64,000 nucleotides of DNA, taken from positions 1,426,001 to 1,490,000 of the forward strand of contig CAWAHD010000001.1 of assembly GCA_963781785.1 (NCBI GenBank), written 5' to 3'. The DNA comes from CAWAHD01 sp963781785. Lineage in GTDB: Bacteria > Planctomycetota > Planctomycetia > Isosphaerales > Isosphaeraceae. Numbering within the stretch: position 1 is the first letter of the stretch; the number at the start of each line of letters is the position of its first letter. Below the pieces are notes generated by a model, which was not told the DNA's origin, did not search any database, and saw only the letters and a program-made list of their open reading frames with translations. The translations under genes were made by a program, and so were the position numbers. Positions 47,913 to 55,721 of this stretch are shown here, piece by piece.

Positions 47913-49261
47913 ATGGCGACTGCGGCATCGGAACAGGCGGCTGTGACTCCGGGCACCGGCCAGGCGACAGGAGAGTCGGCGATCGATCTCGACTGGCTGT
48001 CGCGAGAAGATTCCGCTACGCCGCTACCAGGAGTGCGTCCATTGCGGGCTCTGCACGGCGAGCTGCCCGACCTACATCGAGACGTGCGACGAAAACGACA
48101 GCCCGCGCGGCCGGATCTACCTGATGCGGGCGGTCGCCGACGGACGGCTGGCGATGGGGCCGGGAGTGCGCGAGCACCTGGAGCTCTGCCTTGACTGCCG
48201 GGCCTGCGAATCGGCGTGCCCTTCCGGCGTTCAGTACGGCAAGATGATCGAGCCATTCAAGATCGCACTGGCGAGCTCGGCGACCGGAAGCGAGAGGTCG
48301 AGCTGGCTCGAGCAAGCTGATCCTCCATCACCTGTTCCCGTTTCGCCGCCGGGTGCGGTGGCGCTGGAACCGGCCCGGCTGCTCCAGAAGCTCGGACTTC
48401 TCGACTGGGCCGAGCGGGTCGGGCTAACGCGGCTTCTGCCGCCGACCCTGGGGCGAATGCAGGCGATGCTGCCGAAGCTGACGGGCACCTACCGGCGGCT
48501 CCCCGAAGTGCTGCCGCCTGCAGGGCCCAAACGTGCCCGCGTCGCTTTGTTCCTGGGCTGCGTCGCCGACGCGATGTTTCCCGATACCAACGGCCGCAAC
48601 CGCGCGCGTCCTTCAGGCAAACGGCTGCGAAGTGGTGATCCCGCCTGGTCAGGTTTGCTGCGGGGCGATCCATTATCATTCGGGGGTCGAGCAGCCGGCC
48701 CTCGAGCTGGCGCGGCGCAATCTCGAGGCATTCTCGGCGGCCGGCGTCGACGCGATCATCGTCAACGCCGCCGGATGCGGTGCGATGCTCAAGGATTATG
48801 CACACATCTTGCCGGCGGAGCTGCACGACGAAGCCGCTCGATTCGTCGCCAAGGTCAAGGACATCTCGGAATTCCTGGTGAGCCTGGGCCCGATCCCGCC
48901 TCGTGGAACGGTTCCACTCACAGTCACCTATCACGACGCCTGCCATCTGTGCCACGGCCAGCAGATCCGCAGCCAGCCGCGGGCGCTCTTGGCGATGATT
49001 CCGGGGCTTGAGCTGGTGCCGCTCGAGGAATCCGAGATCTGCTGCGGAGCCGCCGGAACGTACAACCTGACCCAGCCCGAAATGTCCGAGCGGCTGGGCA
49101 AACGCAAGCTCGATCGCATCGAGGCCACCGGCGCGGCAATGGTGGTCACCGGCAACGTCGGCTGCATCATGCAGATCGCCCGCCAGATCAAGGAGCGCGG
49201 CCGTCCGATCGAGGTGGCGCACCCGGTCGACTTGCTCGACAGGGCCTATCGGGGCGTGTAA
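47913..49261 (+). CDS. glcF: glycolate oxidase iron-sulfur subunit GlcF, a few apparent frameshifts
   Basis: About 449 residues with frame changes near 48010-48030, 48290 and 48600. Two 4Fe-4S motifs are complete: ECVHCGLCTASCPTYIETCD and ELCLDCRACESACPSGVQYG. Two CCG domains follow: VALFLGCVADAMFPDTNGRN with QVCCGAIHYHSGVEQP, and TVTYHDACHLCHGQQIRSQP with ESEICCGAAGTYNLTQPEM and ATGAAMVVTGNVGCIMQIAR. This matches GlcF, the subunit that transfers electrons from the flavin to the quinone pool. It ends in VAHPVDLLDRAYRGV with TAA at 49259-49261, immediately followed by a strong terminator. It is the last gene of the glc cluster. Confidence 0.85.
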
Positions 49262-49300
49262 TTGGTGCCGGTTCAATTTGAGAATTGGACCGGCACCAAT
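49261..49300. terminator. intrinsic terminator after glcF
   Basis: ATTGGTGCCGGT-T-CAATT, a TGAG loop, AATTG-G-ACCGGCACCAAT: a 17-bp stem with one mismatch, followed by TATT. The hairpin starts within the glcF stop codon, so transcription of the cluster should end there. A second half-copy (GGACCCGCACCAACTACGG) follows 20 bp later. Confidence 0.85.
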
Positions 49301-49359
49301 TATTGCTCGCAGAGAATGGACCCGCACCAACTACGGTTTCCTGCTGTGCGTGCGCTCTC

Positions 49360-49875
49360 ATGAAGCCATCTGAATTGCTTCTGAATTTGTTGGGCCTGGC
49401 GTGCACGTCATCCTGCTTGATGCCGTTGCTGGGAGCGATTCTCTACGTGGTGAGATGGCATGCACTTTCGATGGCGGATGAAATGCAGCAGCGGCTTCAA
49501 AGTTGGGCGGCCGAGAAGGGTTATCGAATCGTCGGCCAGGAACGACCGCGGCAAGCACCTCTCTCTCGTCGGATCGGTTTGACAGGTCCGTTTCCATTAC
49601 CGAGCCGTTGTCTCTGGGTATTTGACCAGCAGCGTCGGGGCCTCTGGAAGACTGTCCTGAGTGTTTCCACCTGCGTGACCGCGGTCGACTCGGAAGGGCA
49701 TGGTCGACGCGGCCGGCTGGAGTTCATTCGGACCGGTCCCTTTCCGGGATCGCCATTCGAGCCTCGCTGGGAAGAGGCTCGGGACATTCCGCCGCTGCAG
49801 GAGCAGGCCGCACCGGTGTCACAGGTTGACCCGCTCTGGGATCCATGGATAGATTCCCCCGAGGGCAACCCATGA
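49360..49875 (+). CDS. small membrane-anchored protein of unknown function
   Basis: 171 residues from ATG 49360. An N-terminal hydrophobic segment (LLLNLLGLACTSSCLMPLLG and on through AILYVV) leads to a helical stretch (ALSMADEMQQRLQSWAAEKG) and a beta-rich domain (GPFPLPSRCLWVFDQQRRGL, CVTAVDSEGHGRRGRLEFIR). The C-terminus is acidic and proline-rich (DPLWDPWIDSPEGNP). I recognise the family type from planctomycete genomes only loosely and cannot assign a function. It follows the glcF terminator, so it is probably transcribed on its own. Confidence 0.6.
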   Translation: MKPSELLLNLLGLACTSSCLMPLLGAILYVVRWHALSMADEMQQRLQSWAAEKGYRIVGQERPRQAPLSRRIGLTGPFPLPSRCLWVFDQQRRGLWKTVLSVSTCVTAVDSEGHGRRGRLEFIRTGPFPGSPFEPRWEEARDIPPLQEQAAPVSQVDPLWDPWIDSPEGNP

Positions 49876-50032
49876 ACGCGAGCGGGTAACCGTAGTTGGC
49901 GCAGACAGTCGGGCGCGGGACGATGCAAAAAGCCGGGAAGCATGATCCGATAATGGGGATTAGGTCCCGGCAGTCCGGGTTCAGCTTCGGCTGAGTGATT
50001 TTCGAGTCAATCGCTTGTTGTGGGGGTGATGG

Positions 50033-50260
50033 ATGGCGACTTTTCCAACCGATGACCCCGAGAGTGCTGATCGACTGCGGTCGTTCATGGGCCCGAACCA
50101 GGTGGATCATCAAATTCGACAGGCGATCCAGTTCGCGTGGATGATGCTGCCGGCTGAGAGGAAAACCGTCGCCGAGGTTGAGCGAGTCATCCGCCAGATC
50201 GTTGACCGTGCGCTCAAGAACTTCCGAGAGGATGCCGAGTCGTTCGACCAAGCGAAATAG
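50033..50260 (+). CDS. small conserved helical protein
   Basis: 75 residues. It is mostly helical, with RSFMGPNQVDHQIRQAIQFA in the middle and ERKTVAEVERVIRQIVDRAL near the end. GGGGG lies a few bases before the start, within GTGGGGGTGATGG. The sequence resembles short planctomycete proteins encoded upstream of unrelated genes. The function is unknown. It lies 112 bp before gpsA and may be in the same transcript. Confidence 0.65.
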   Translation: MATFPTDDPESADRLRSFMGPNQVDHQIRQAIQFAWMMLPAERKTVAEVERVIRQIVDRALKNFREDAESFDQAK

Positions 50261-50372
50261 TGAATGGCCGCCGCATCTCGGCGACGCGGCCCTTGCGAGC
50301 CGCGCCGCAACGCGAAAAAGCTCACGAATCATCCGACGATCAAGGGGAGGAAAAACAGGTGGGCCGGAAACC

Positions 50373-51371
50373 ATGAGGCAGGTCGCGATCCTGGGTGCAG
50401 GCGGGATGGGCACGGCGCTGGCCTTGCTCTTTGGCAAGGCGGTGCCGGACGTCAGGATCTGGTCGCGCGACCGGCAGCACGCCGAGCTTTTCGCTCGGCT
50501 CCGAGTGAATGAGCGCCACTTGCCCGGAATCAGGGTCCCGGACTCCGTGCTGGTGAGCAACGACGCTCGCCTTGCGGCCGAAGGAGCCGACCTGATCGTC
50601 GCCGCCGTGCCCACTTCGTACCTGCGGGCGACCCTGACAATGCTGGCGCCGGAAATCCCGGCGGGGACGCCCGTCTTGAGCGTGGTGAAGGGGATCGAAT
50701 TTGGAACTTTCGCGCGGCCCAGCCAGATCATCGAGGACACTCTGGGAGCGCGGCCGATCGCTGTCTTGAGCGGGCCCAGCCACGCCGAGGAGCTGGCTCG
50801 CGGGCTTCCGGCGTCGGTGGTGGTCTCGGGATCGTTCGAGCCGCTCTGCGCCCAGATCCGCGACGTTCTGAGCCATGAGGCGTTCCGGGTGTACACCAGC
50901 GCCGACCCGCTCGGAGTCGAGCTGGCGGGGGCACTCAAGAACATCCTGGGGATCGCCGCGGGAATCTGCGACGGGCTCGCGATCGGCGACAACGGCAAGG
51001 CTGCCCTCTTGACGCGCGGGCTCGTCGAAATTGCCCGGCTCGGGGTCGATCTCGGGGCGCGGCTCGAAACGTTCTACGGCCTCGCCGGAGTCGGCGACGT
51101 CGTCACGACTTGCTACAGCCCGTATGGGCGCAACCGCGCCGTCGGCGAGCGAATCGGGCGGGGTGAGGCCGTCGAGCACGTCTTGGGCGACATGGTCAAT
51201 GTCGCCGAGGGAGTGCCCACGAGCCGGAGCGTTCATTCCCTGGCGCTCGAGCGCGGAGTGGAGATGCCGATCACGACCCAGCTCCATCAGGTCCTGTTCG
51301 AGGGAAAGCCCCCCCGGGCCGCGGTGGTCGACCTGATGATCCGCCAGCCGAAGGTGGAATTCACATGGTGA
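50373..51371 (+). CDS. gpsA: glycerol-3-phosphate dehydrogenase [NAD(P)+]
   Basis: 332 residues from ATG 50373, the usual length for the family. The NAD-binding motif VAILGAGGMGTALALLFGKA is at the N-terminus, then DLIVAAVPTSYLRATLTMLA, VLSVVKGIEFGTFARPSQII, and AVLSGPSHAEELARGLPASV with the catalytic Lys in ELAGALKNILGIAAGICDGL, followed by GLAGVGDVVTTCYSPYGRNR. The enzyme makes glycerol-3-phosphate for phospholipid synthesis in the cytoplasm. The stop TGA overlaps the ATG of the DUF1802 gene (ATGGTGA), so the two are translationally coupled. Confidence 0.95.
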   Translation: MRQVAILGAGGMGTALALLFGKAVPDVRIWSRDRQHAELFARLRVNERHLPGIRVPDSVLVSNDARLAAEGADLIVAAVPTSYLRATLTMLAPEIPAGTPVLSVVKGIEFGTFARPSQIIEDTLGARPIAVLSGPSHAEELARGLPASVVVSGSFEPLCAQIRDVLSHEAFRVYTSADPLGVELAGALKNILGIAAGICDGLAIGDNGKAALLTRGLVEIARLGVDLGARLETFYGLAGVGDVVTTCYSPYGRNRAVGERIGRGEAVEHVLGDMVNVAEGVPTSRSVHSLALERGVEMPITTQLHQVLFEGKPPRAAVVDLMIRQPKVEFTW

Positions 51372-51957
51372 TTTCCGAGGCCAGCACCTGTGCCGTCGCC
51401 TTCAAGGAATGGGCCTCAGTCTGCGACGCTATATTGTCGGGGCGCGAGCGCTCCTGGTGCGGAAGGGGGGAATCAGCGAGGGCGGCGGCCCAGGCGTGTT
51501 CACTCCCGAACATTCCCAGTTCTGGCTCTACCCAACCTGGCTGCACCAGGCAGAACAGGGGGTACGGCCGGAAGCCCGGGGATCGGTGTCCTTCCATGCT
51601 GCCCCCGCCCGCGGATCGGTGCCGATCCGGGTGCTCGTGCGCGTCGAGCTTGTCGGCTACCTCGAGCGTGAAGAAAAGCTGCCGGCGCTCGAAGAGCTTC
51701 ATATCTACACTCCGGAGACGATCATGAAGCGGTTCCATTACCGGAAGCCGGGGCTCTGGATCCTGGGGGCCCGCGCCTGGCGGCATGACCCGGGCTATGA
51801 CATCGCCGCGACCCCCGAGCACGCCGGCTGCAAAACGTGGGTCGAGCTGGACGAACCGCTGCCGACGACTGAGCTCAATCCTGTGCTCGACGACCGCCAG
51901 TGGGCCATGGAGCGCGAACGATTGCGGACGATCCTGGCCGGTGGCCGTGCCGAGTGA
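51365..51957 (+). CDS. DUF1802 family protein (one apparent frameshift)
   Basis: About 197 residues. The first 27 codons from ATG 51365 read ISEASTCAVAFKEWASVCDA, the family's AxxEW start. The frame then changes near 51443, and the body continues ALLVRKGGISEGGGPGVFTP, HSQFWLYPTWLHQAEQGVRP, VPIRVLVRVELVGYLEREEK, and ends with the region ALEELHIYTPETIMKRFHYR. DUF1802 is found in cyanobacteria and planctomycetes, with no known function. The start overlaps the end of gpsA by seven bases. The short shifted segment fits the family start exactly, so the shift is probably a sequence error. Confidence 0.78.
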
Positions 51958-52080
51958 GCATCGACAGGATGCGGCCGATCACGGGGACTGCCTCGAACCG
52001 GCGCGATGGACCTGCTCGATGCTTCGATTTGTTATGATGTCGAGGCGGAGGCAACCGTCCCGAGACAACGCGAGCCGAGG

Positions 52081-53874
52081 ATGACGATGAAGACTTCCAG
52101 CCCAGTTCAAGCCCGCCCGCAACCCGGACGGCAGCCGGGGCAGGACCAGAGCCGGTCCGATCCAGCGCGCAAGAAGAAGACGAAGAACCGGCGCGAGTCG
52201 GTCGAGTCGTTCGTGGTGGTGTTTGTTTCCCTCTTGCTCTGGAATCTCGAGGCGGAAGGCTTCGTGATCCCGACCGGCTCAATGGCGCCGACGTTGATGG
52301 GACGGCACAAGGAAATCGTTTGCGGCCAATGCGGCTATGTGTTCACCGTCAACGCCGATCGCGAGCTCGATCCCAGAATCGGCGGCGGAACCACCGGCCG
52401 GCGAATCGAATCGGGAACGTGCGAGAATTGCCGTTTCGAATCGCCAGTCGACGATCAGCCCAGTTTCAGCGGAGACCGCATCTACGTGATGAAGAACGGG
52501 CTGTCGCTGCCCTTTCTTGCGTCGAGCCGCCGAGTCGAGCCGAAGCGGTGGGACGTTGTGGTGTTCAAGCTGCCCGAAGAGCCTGAGATCCGCTATATCA
52601 AGCGGCTGATCGGCTTGCCGGAAGAGGTCGTGAGAATCCAGGCTGGAGATCTTTGGGCGCGGCCGGCGGACAGTTCGGCCGGGTTTGAACGACTGCACCG
52701 CAGCCTCGACCATCAGCAGGCCATGCAGCTCTTGGTATACGACGATGGGCATCGCCCGGCCGCGCTTCGGAACGATCGCCGCTGGGACCGCTGGACCCCT
52801 GAGCGGCCTGGCGACTGGACCGAGCCGGCCCAGGACCGATTCCTGGCGGGGAAGCGAACTGACCGGTGGAGCGAGCTACGGTACCATCACCTCGTTCCCA
52901 GCCCCGACCAGTGCAGGCAAGTCGAAAGCGGCGAGGCGGCCACGGAGCCGCCGCGGGCGACCCTGATCACCGACTTCTCGTCGTACAACACCGCGATCTC
53001 CGGTGACGACCGCGGCGACCCTCGCCGCGCTGCTGGTGCGTGGCTGCACCCACACTGGGTCGGCGACCTGACCCTGTCGTTGCGAGTGACGGCTGTCGAA
53101 CGAGCGGGCACGCTTCGCCTCGAGCTCATCAAGGCAGGCGTTTCCCATCGCTGCGAGATCGATCTTGCCAGCGGTCTGGCACGCCTCTTCCGCGGAGATT
53201 CCGCGGTCGGGCCACCTGCGCCCTCTCCGCTCAACCGACCCGGCAGCCACGAGCTCGTGTTCGCCAACGTCGACGACCGCCTCACGTTGTGGGTCGATGG
53301 AACTCTCCCGTTCCAGGACGGGCTCACCTTCGCGTCCTCGGGCGATTCTACGAAAGCTCCAGTACCCACCGCGGCCGATCTCGAGCCGGTGCGAGTCGCA
53401 GCTCGGGGGGCTGCGATCGAAGTCGATCACCTCGTACTGCGACGCGACATCTACTACACCAACCAACCTTCGGTGTCCGATTACCTGAACCTCGACTCTG
53501 CCTGTTATACAGACTCTTCCGCGCTCTTTGCGCTCCTGTCCGACCCGAGCCGGTTCTGCTTGCTGGAACGCCACCCGGCGCGCGACTACGCGATCGGGCC
53601 GGGACGGTACATGATGCTGGGGGACAACAGCCCCTGGAGCCGCGATTCCCGTGCATGGGGACGAGCCGACCAGATCGAGGAAGGACTTCCCGGGCAGGGC
53701 TGGGACGACTCGGGACGTGCAAGCTGGGAGGTTCCCGAAGCCCTCGTGGTCGGCAAGGCCTTCTGCGTATACTGGCCCCATGGCAAGCCAGTCTGGCCCA
53801 CCAAGCTACGCTTGAGTCCAGACATCTGTTTGCCTATCCTTCCGTATATCGAACGGATGCGCTGGATCCGGTAA
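52081..53874 (+). CDS. lepB: signal peptidase I with a large periplasmic insertion
   Basis: About 597 residues, far longer than the 200-320 usual for LepB. After a basic N-terminus, one membrane helix (SFVVVFVSLLLWNLEAEGFV) leads to the catalytic Ser in FVIPTGSMAPTLMGRHKE, then a Cys-rich region (CGQCGYVF, CENCRFE), then RWDVVVFKLPEEPEIRYIKR with the catalytic Lys and LIGLPEEVVRIQAGD. Between the Lys region and the terminal GPGRYMMLGDNSPWSRDSRA box lies an insertion of over 300 residues, with a beta-rich part that resembles a LamG fold (VGDLTLSLRVTAVERAGTLR, LVFANVDDRLTLWVDGTLP). It should cleave signal peptides at the outer face of the membrane. ATG 52087 is a close alternative start. Confidence 0.85.
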   Translation: MTMKTSSPVQARPQPGRQPGQDQSRSDPARKKKTKNRRESVESFVVVFVSLLLWNLEAEGFVIPTGSMAPTLMGRHKEIVCGQCGYVFTVNADRELDPRIGGGTTGRRIESGTCENCRFESPVDDQPSFSGDRIYVMKNGLSLPFLASSRRVEPKRWDVVVFKLPEEPEIRYIKRLIGLPEEVVRIQAGDLWARPADSSAGFERLHRSLDHQQAMQLLVYDDGHRPAALRNDRRWDRWTPERPGDWTEPAQDRFLAGKRTDRWSELRYHHLVPSPDQCRQVESGEAATEPPRATLITDFSSYNTAISGDDRGDPRRAAGAWLHPHWVGDLTLSLRVTAVERAGTLRLELIKAGVSHRCEIDLASGLARLFRGDSAVGPPAPSPLNRPGSHELVFANVDDRLTLWVDGTLPFQDGLTFASSGDSTKAPVPTAADLEPVRVAARGAAIEVDHLVLRRDIYYTNQPSVSDYLNLDSACYTDSSALFALLSDPSRFCLLERHPARDYAIGPGRYMMLGDNSPWSRDSRAWGRADQIEEGLPGQGWDDSGRASWEVPEALVVGKAFCVYWPHGKPVWPTKLRLSPDICLPILPYIERMRWIR

Positions 53875-54069
53875 TGGATTCGCGCACGCATGGACTACCC
53901 TTAATAAAGTATCTCCGAATGCCCTCGTTCTTGAGGATATTGACTCGTCGGAACTTCGCCGTAGACTTGCTGTTACGAACTTGCTCCTGGGATCTGGAAC
54001 GCGACCGGGTGCCCGGCGGCGTTTCTTGCCCGCCTACCCCTTGAACCTTTGGCCGCGGCGGTGCGTAAG

Positions 54070-54708
54070 ATGGTTAAGGCCCTTGGCTCCGACGCGCAAG
54101 ACCTCAGTCAGCTTGCTGATGAGGAATTGATGAACCGATATCGCGAGGAGGGGCGAGCGGCCTTGTTCAACGAGCTGGTCCATCGATACGAGGCGGAGCT
54201 GTATCGCTACTTGGCTCGTTACCTGGGTGACGCAACAACTGCGGAAGACGTGTTCCAGAACACATTCTTGCAGGTTCATCTAAAACGTGGATTATTCGAG
54301 AATGGGCGTCCGTTCCGGCCCTGGCTGTATGCGATTGCCACGCACCAGGCCGTCGATGCTCTGCGGAAAGCCGGGCGCCATCCGACCGTGAGCCTCGACC
54401 AGCGCGTGAGCGCCGCCCGGAGCGAATCGGACGCTGGAAACCTGGTCGATCTGTTGACGAGCGACACGAGCGGGCCGCTTGCGGATCTTCAAGAATCAGA
54501 ACGGCAGGAATGGGTTCGTGAAAGCGTTGCACGATTGCCGGATACCCTGCGACAAACGCTGATCCTGGCGTATCACCAGGATTTGAAATATCGTGAGATC
54601 GCTGAGATACTCAAGATCCCGGTTGGTACGGTAAAATCGCGCCTGCACGCTGCTCTCGAGAAACTTCAGCAGATGGCGCGGTCTGCCAAGCGTGACGGAG
54701 ATGAGTGA
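54070..54708 (+). CDS. ECF-type RNA polymerase sigma factor
   Basis: 212 residues from ATG 54070; an in-frame TTG at 54049 would add seven. Region 2 is YRYLARYLGDATTAEDVFQN with TFLQVHLKRGLFENGRPFRP and WLYAIATHQAVDALRKAGRH; region 4 is LPDTLRQTLILAYHQDLKYR and IAEILKIPVGTVKSRLHAAL. This is the common RpoE-like ECF form, unlike the two kinase-linked sigma factors of this window. It overlaps the next gene, whose ATG (54701) lies eight bases before the sigma stop. That neighbour, a membrane protein with a cytoplasmic N-terminus, is the likely regulator. Confidence 0.92.
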   Translation: MVKALGSDAQDLSQLADEELMNRYREEGRAALFNELVHRYEAELYRYLARYLGDATTAEDVFQNTFLQVHLKRGLFENGRPFRPWLYAIATHQAVDALRKAGRHPTVSLDQRVSAARSESDAGNLVDLLTSDTSGPLADLQESERQEWVRESVARLPDTLRQTLILAYHQDLKYREIAEILKIPVGTVKSRLHAALEKLQQMARSAKRDGDE

Positions 54709-55666
54709 AGCCATGAATGCCGAAGAGATGATCGAAAACGCTCTGAGCAAGACGGAAAGCCAGCGGCTCGAGCGGACTTTTCCCGGCGACCCGGAGCAAG
54801 CGGCTCGGGCGGGGCGGCTCAGGCAATCGATCAATCGCCTGGTCGACGACGGGGACTGGATCGAACACCCCTCTGGGCTCGCCGGCCGCACCCTCGCCTT
54901 CGTCGCTCGTAACCGTCGGCGGCCCAAGACCCTCCACGATTACATCCCGATTCGCGTTCCCTTTCGTTGGGCGGATTTCGCGGTCGCGGCCAGTATTTTC
55001 CTCGCGGGGGTGTGCACGTTGCTCCCCGCCATCCAGCGGTCACGTGAACGCATGAATCAGGCGGGGTGTGTCTTTAACCTTCAGCAGCTCGGCACCAGCC
55101 TGGCCCAGTACGCATCGCTGCACCAATTCTTGCCGTATCCCCCGCCGCACCGATCCGACACCCATGCGGGGATGTTCGCGGTGATTCTTCACGATGCCGG
55201 TGTGCTCGAGGATCTGTCGCTCCTGGATTGTCCCTGCAACGGACCATGCCCCCACGTGCGCCAGGAGCTTGCCGGCTTCGAGCAGGTAGACCACATCCGC
55301 CGCACCGACCCGAAGAGCTATGGCCGCATGCTCTGCTGGGATTACTCGTATAATGTCGGCTACCGAGACGGTGCCACAGGGCGACCCATGCCGGTGGCAT
55401 TTGCGTACTCGGCCGGCGTTCCGGTTATCGCCGACTCGCCGGACCACGAAAACTTCACCGCGATCCGCGCCGGCAATAGCCCGAACCACGGCCGCCGAGG
55501 TCAGAACGTGTTGTTCGGCGACTTCAGCGTACGCTGGCTGTCGACGCGACGAGCAAATCCGGTTGACCCGGACATCTTCCTGAATAACGACCAGGAGCCG
55601 CGACCTGGGTACGATGCCCAGGACGCCGTCTTGGTGCCCAGCAAGATGCCATTCTTCGGGCGCTAG
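54701..55666 (+). CDS. membrane protein coupled to the ECF sigma factor, possible anti-sigma with DUF1559-like C-terminus
   Basis: 321 residues from ATG 54701. The N-terminal ~90 residues are charged and helical (MIENALSKTESQRLERTFPG). A single membrane helix follows (FAVAASIFLAGVCTLLPAIQ), then a prepilin-like head (RMNQAGCVFNLQQLGTSLAQ) and a C-terminal domain ending GQNVLFGDFSVRWLS, both reminiscent of DUF1559 proteins. A pair of cysteines (CPCNGPC) is notable. Overlap with the sigma gene and this topology suggest an anti-sigma factor whose outer part senses a signal, but the zinc-binding HxxxCxxC of classical anti-sigmas is absent. I infer the role from context only. Confidence 0.6.
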   Translation: MSEAMNAEEMIENALSKTESQRLERTFPGDPEQAARAGRLRQSINRLVDDGDWIEHPSGLAGRTLAFVARNRRRPKTLHDYIPIRVPFRWADFAVAASIFLAGVCTLLPAIQRSRERMNQAGCVFNLQQLGTSLAQYASLHQFLPYPPPHRSDTHAGMFAVILHDAGVLEDLSLLDCPCNGPCPHVRQELAGFEQVDHIRRTDPKSYGRMLCWDYSYNVGYRDGATGRPMPVAFAYSAGVPVIADSPDHENFTAIRAGNSPNHGRRGQNVLFGDFSVRWLSTRRANPVDPDIFLNNDQEPRPGYDAQDAVLVPSKMPFFGR

Positions 55667-55670
55667 TGAG

Positions 55671-55721
55671 GTCAGGCTTTCCAGCCTGACGTCTTGACGC
55701 GTAGGTCAGGCTTTCCAGCCT
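55671..55721. repeat. palindromic GTCAGGCT repeats, left group
   Basis: GTCAGGCTTTCCAGCCTGAC at 55671-55690 forms an 8-bp stem with a TTCC loop. A second copy starts at 55704 and is cut after AGCCT by the insertion sequence; its right part resumes at 58205. It follows the stop of the membrane-protein gene and could serve as a terminator. Confidence 0.75.
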
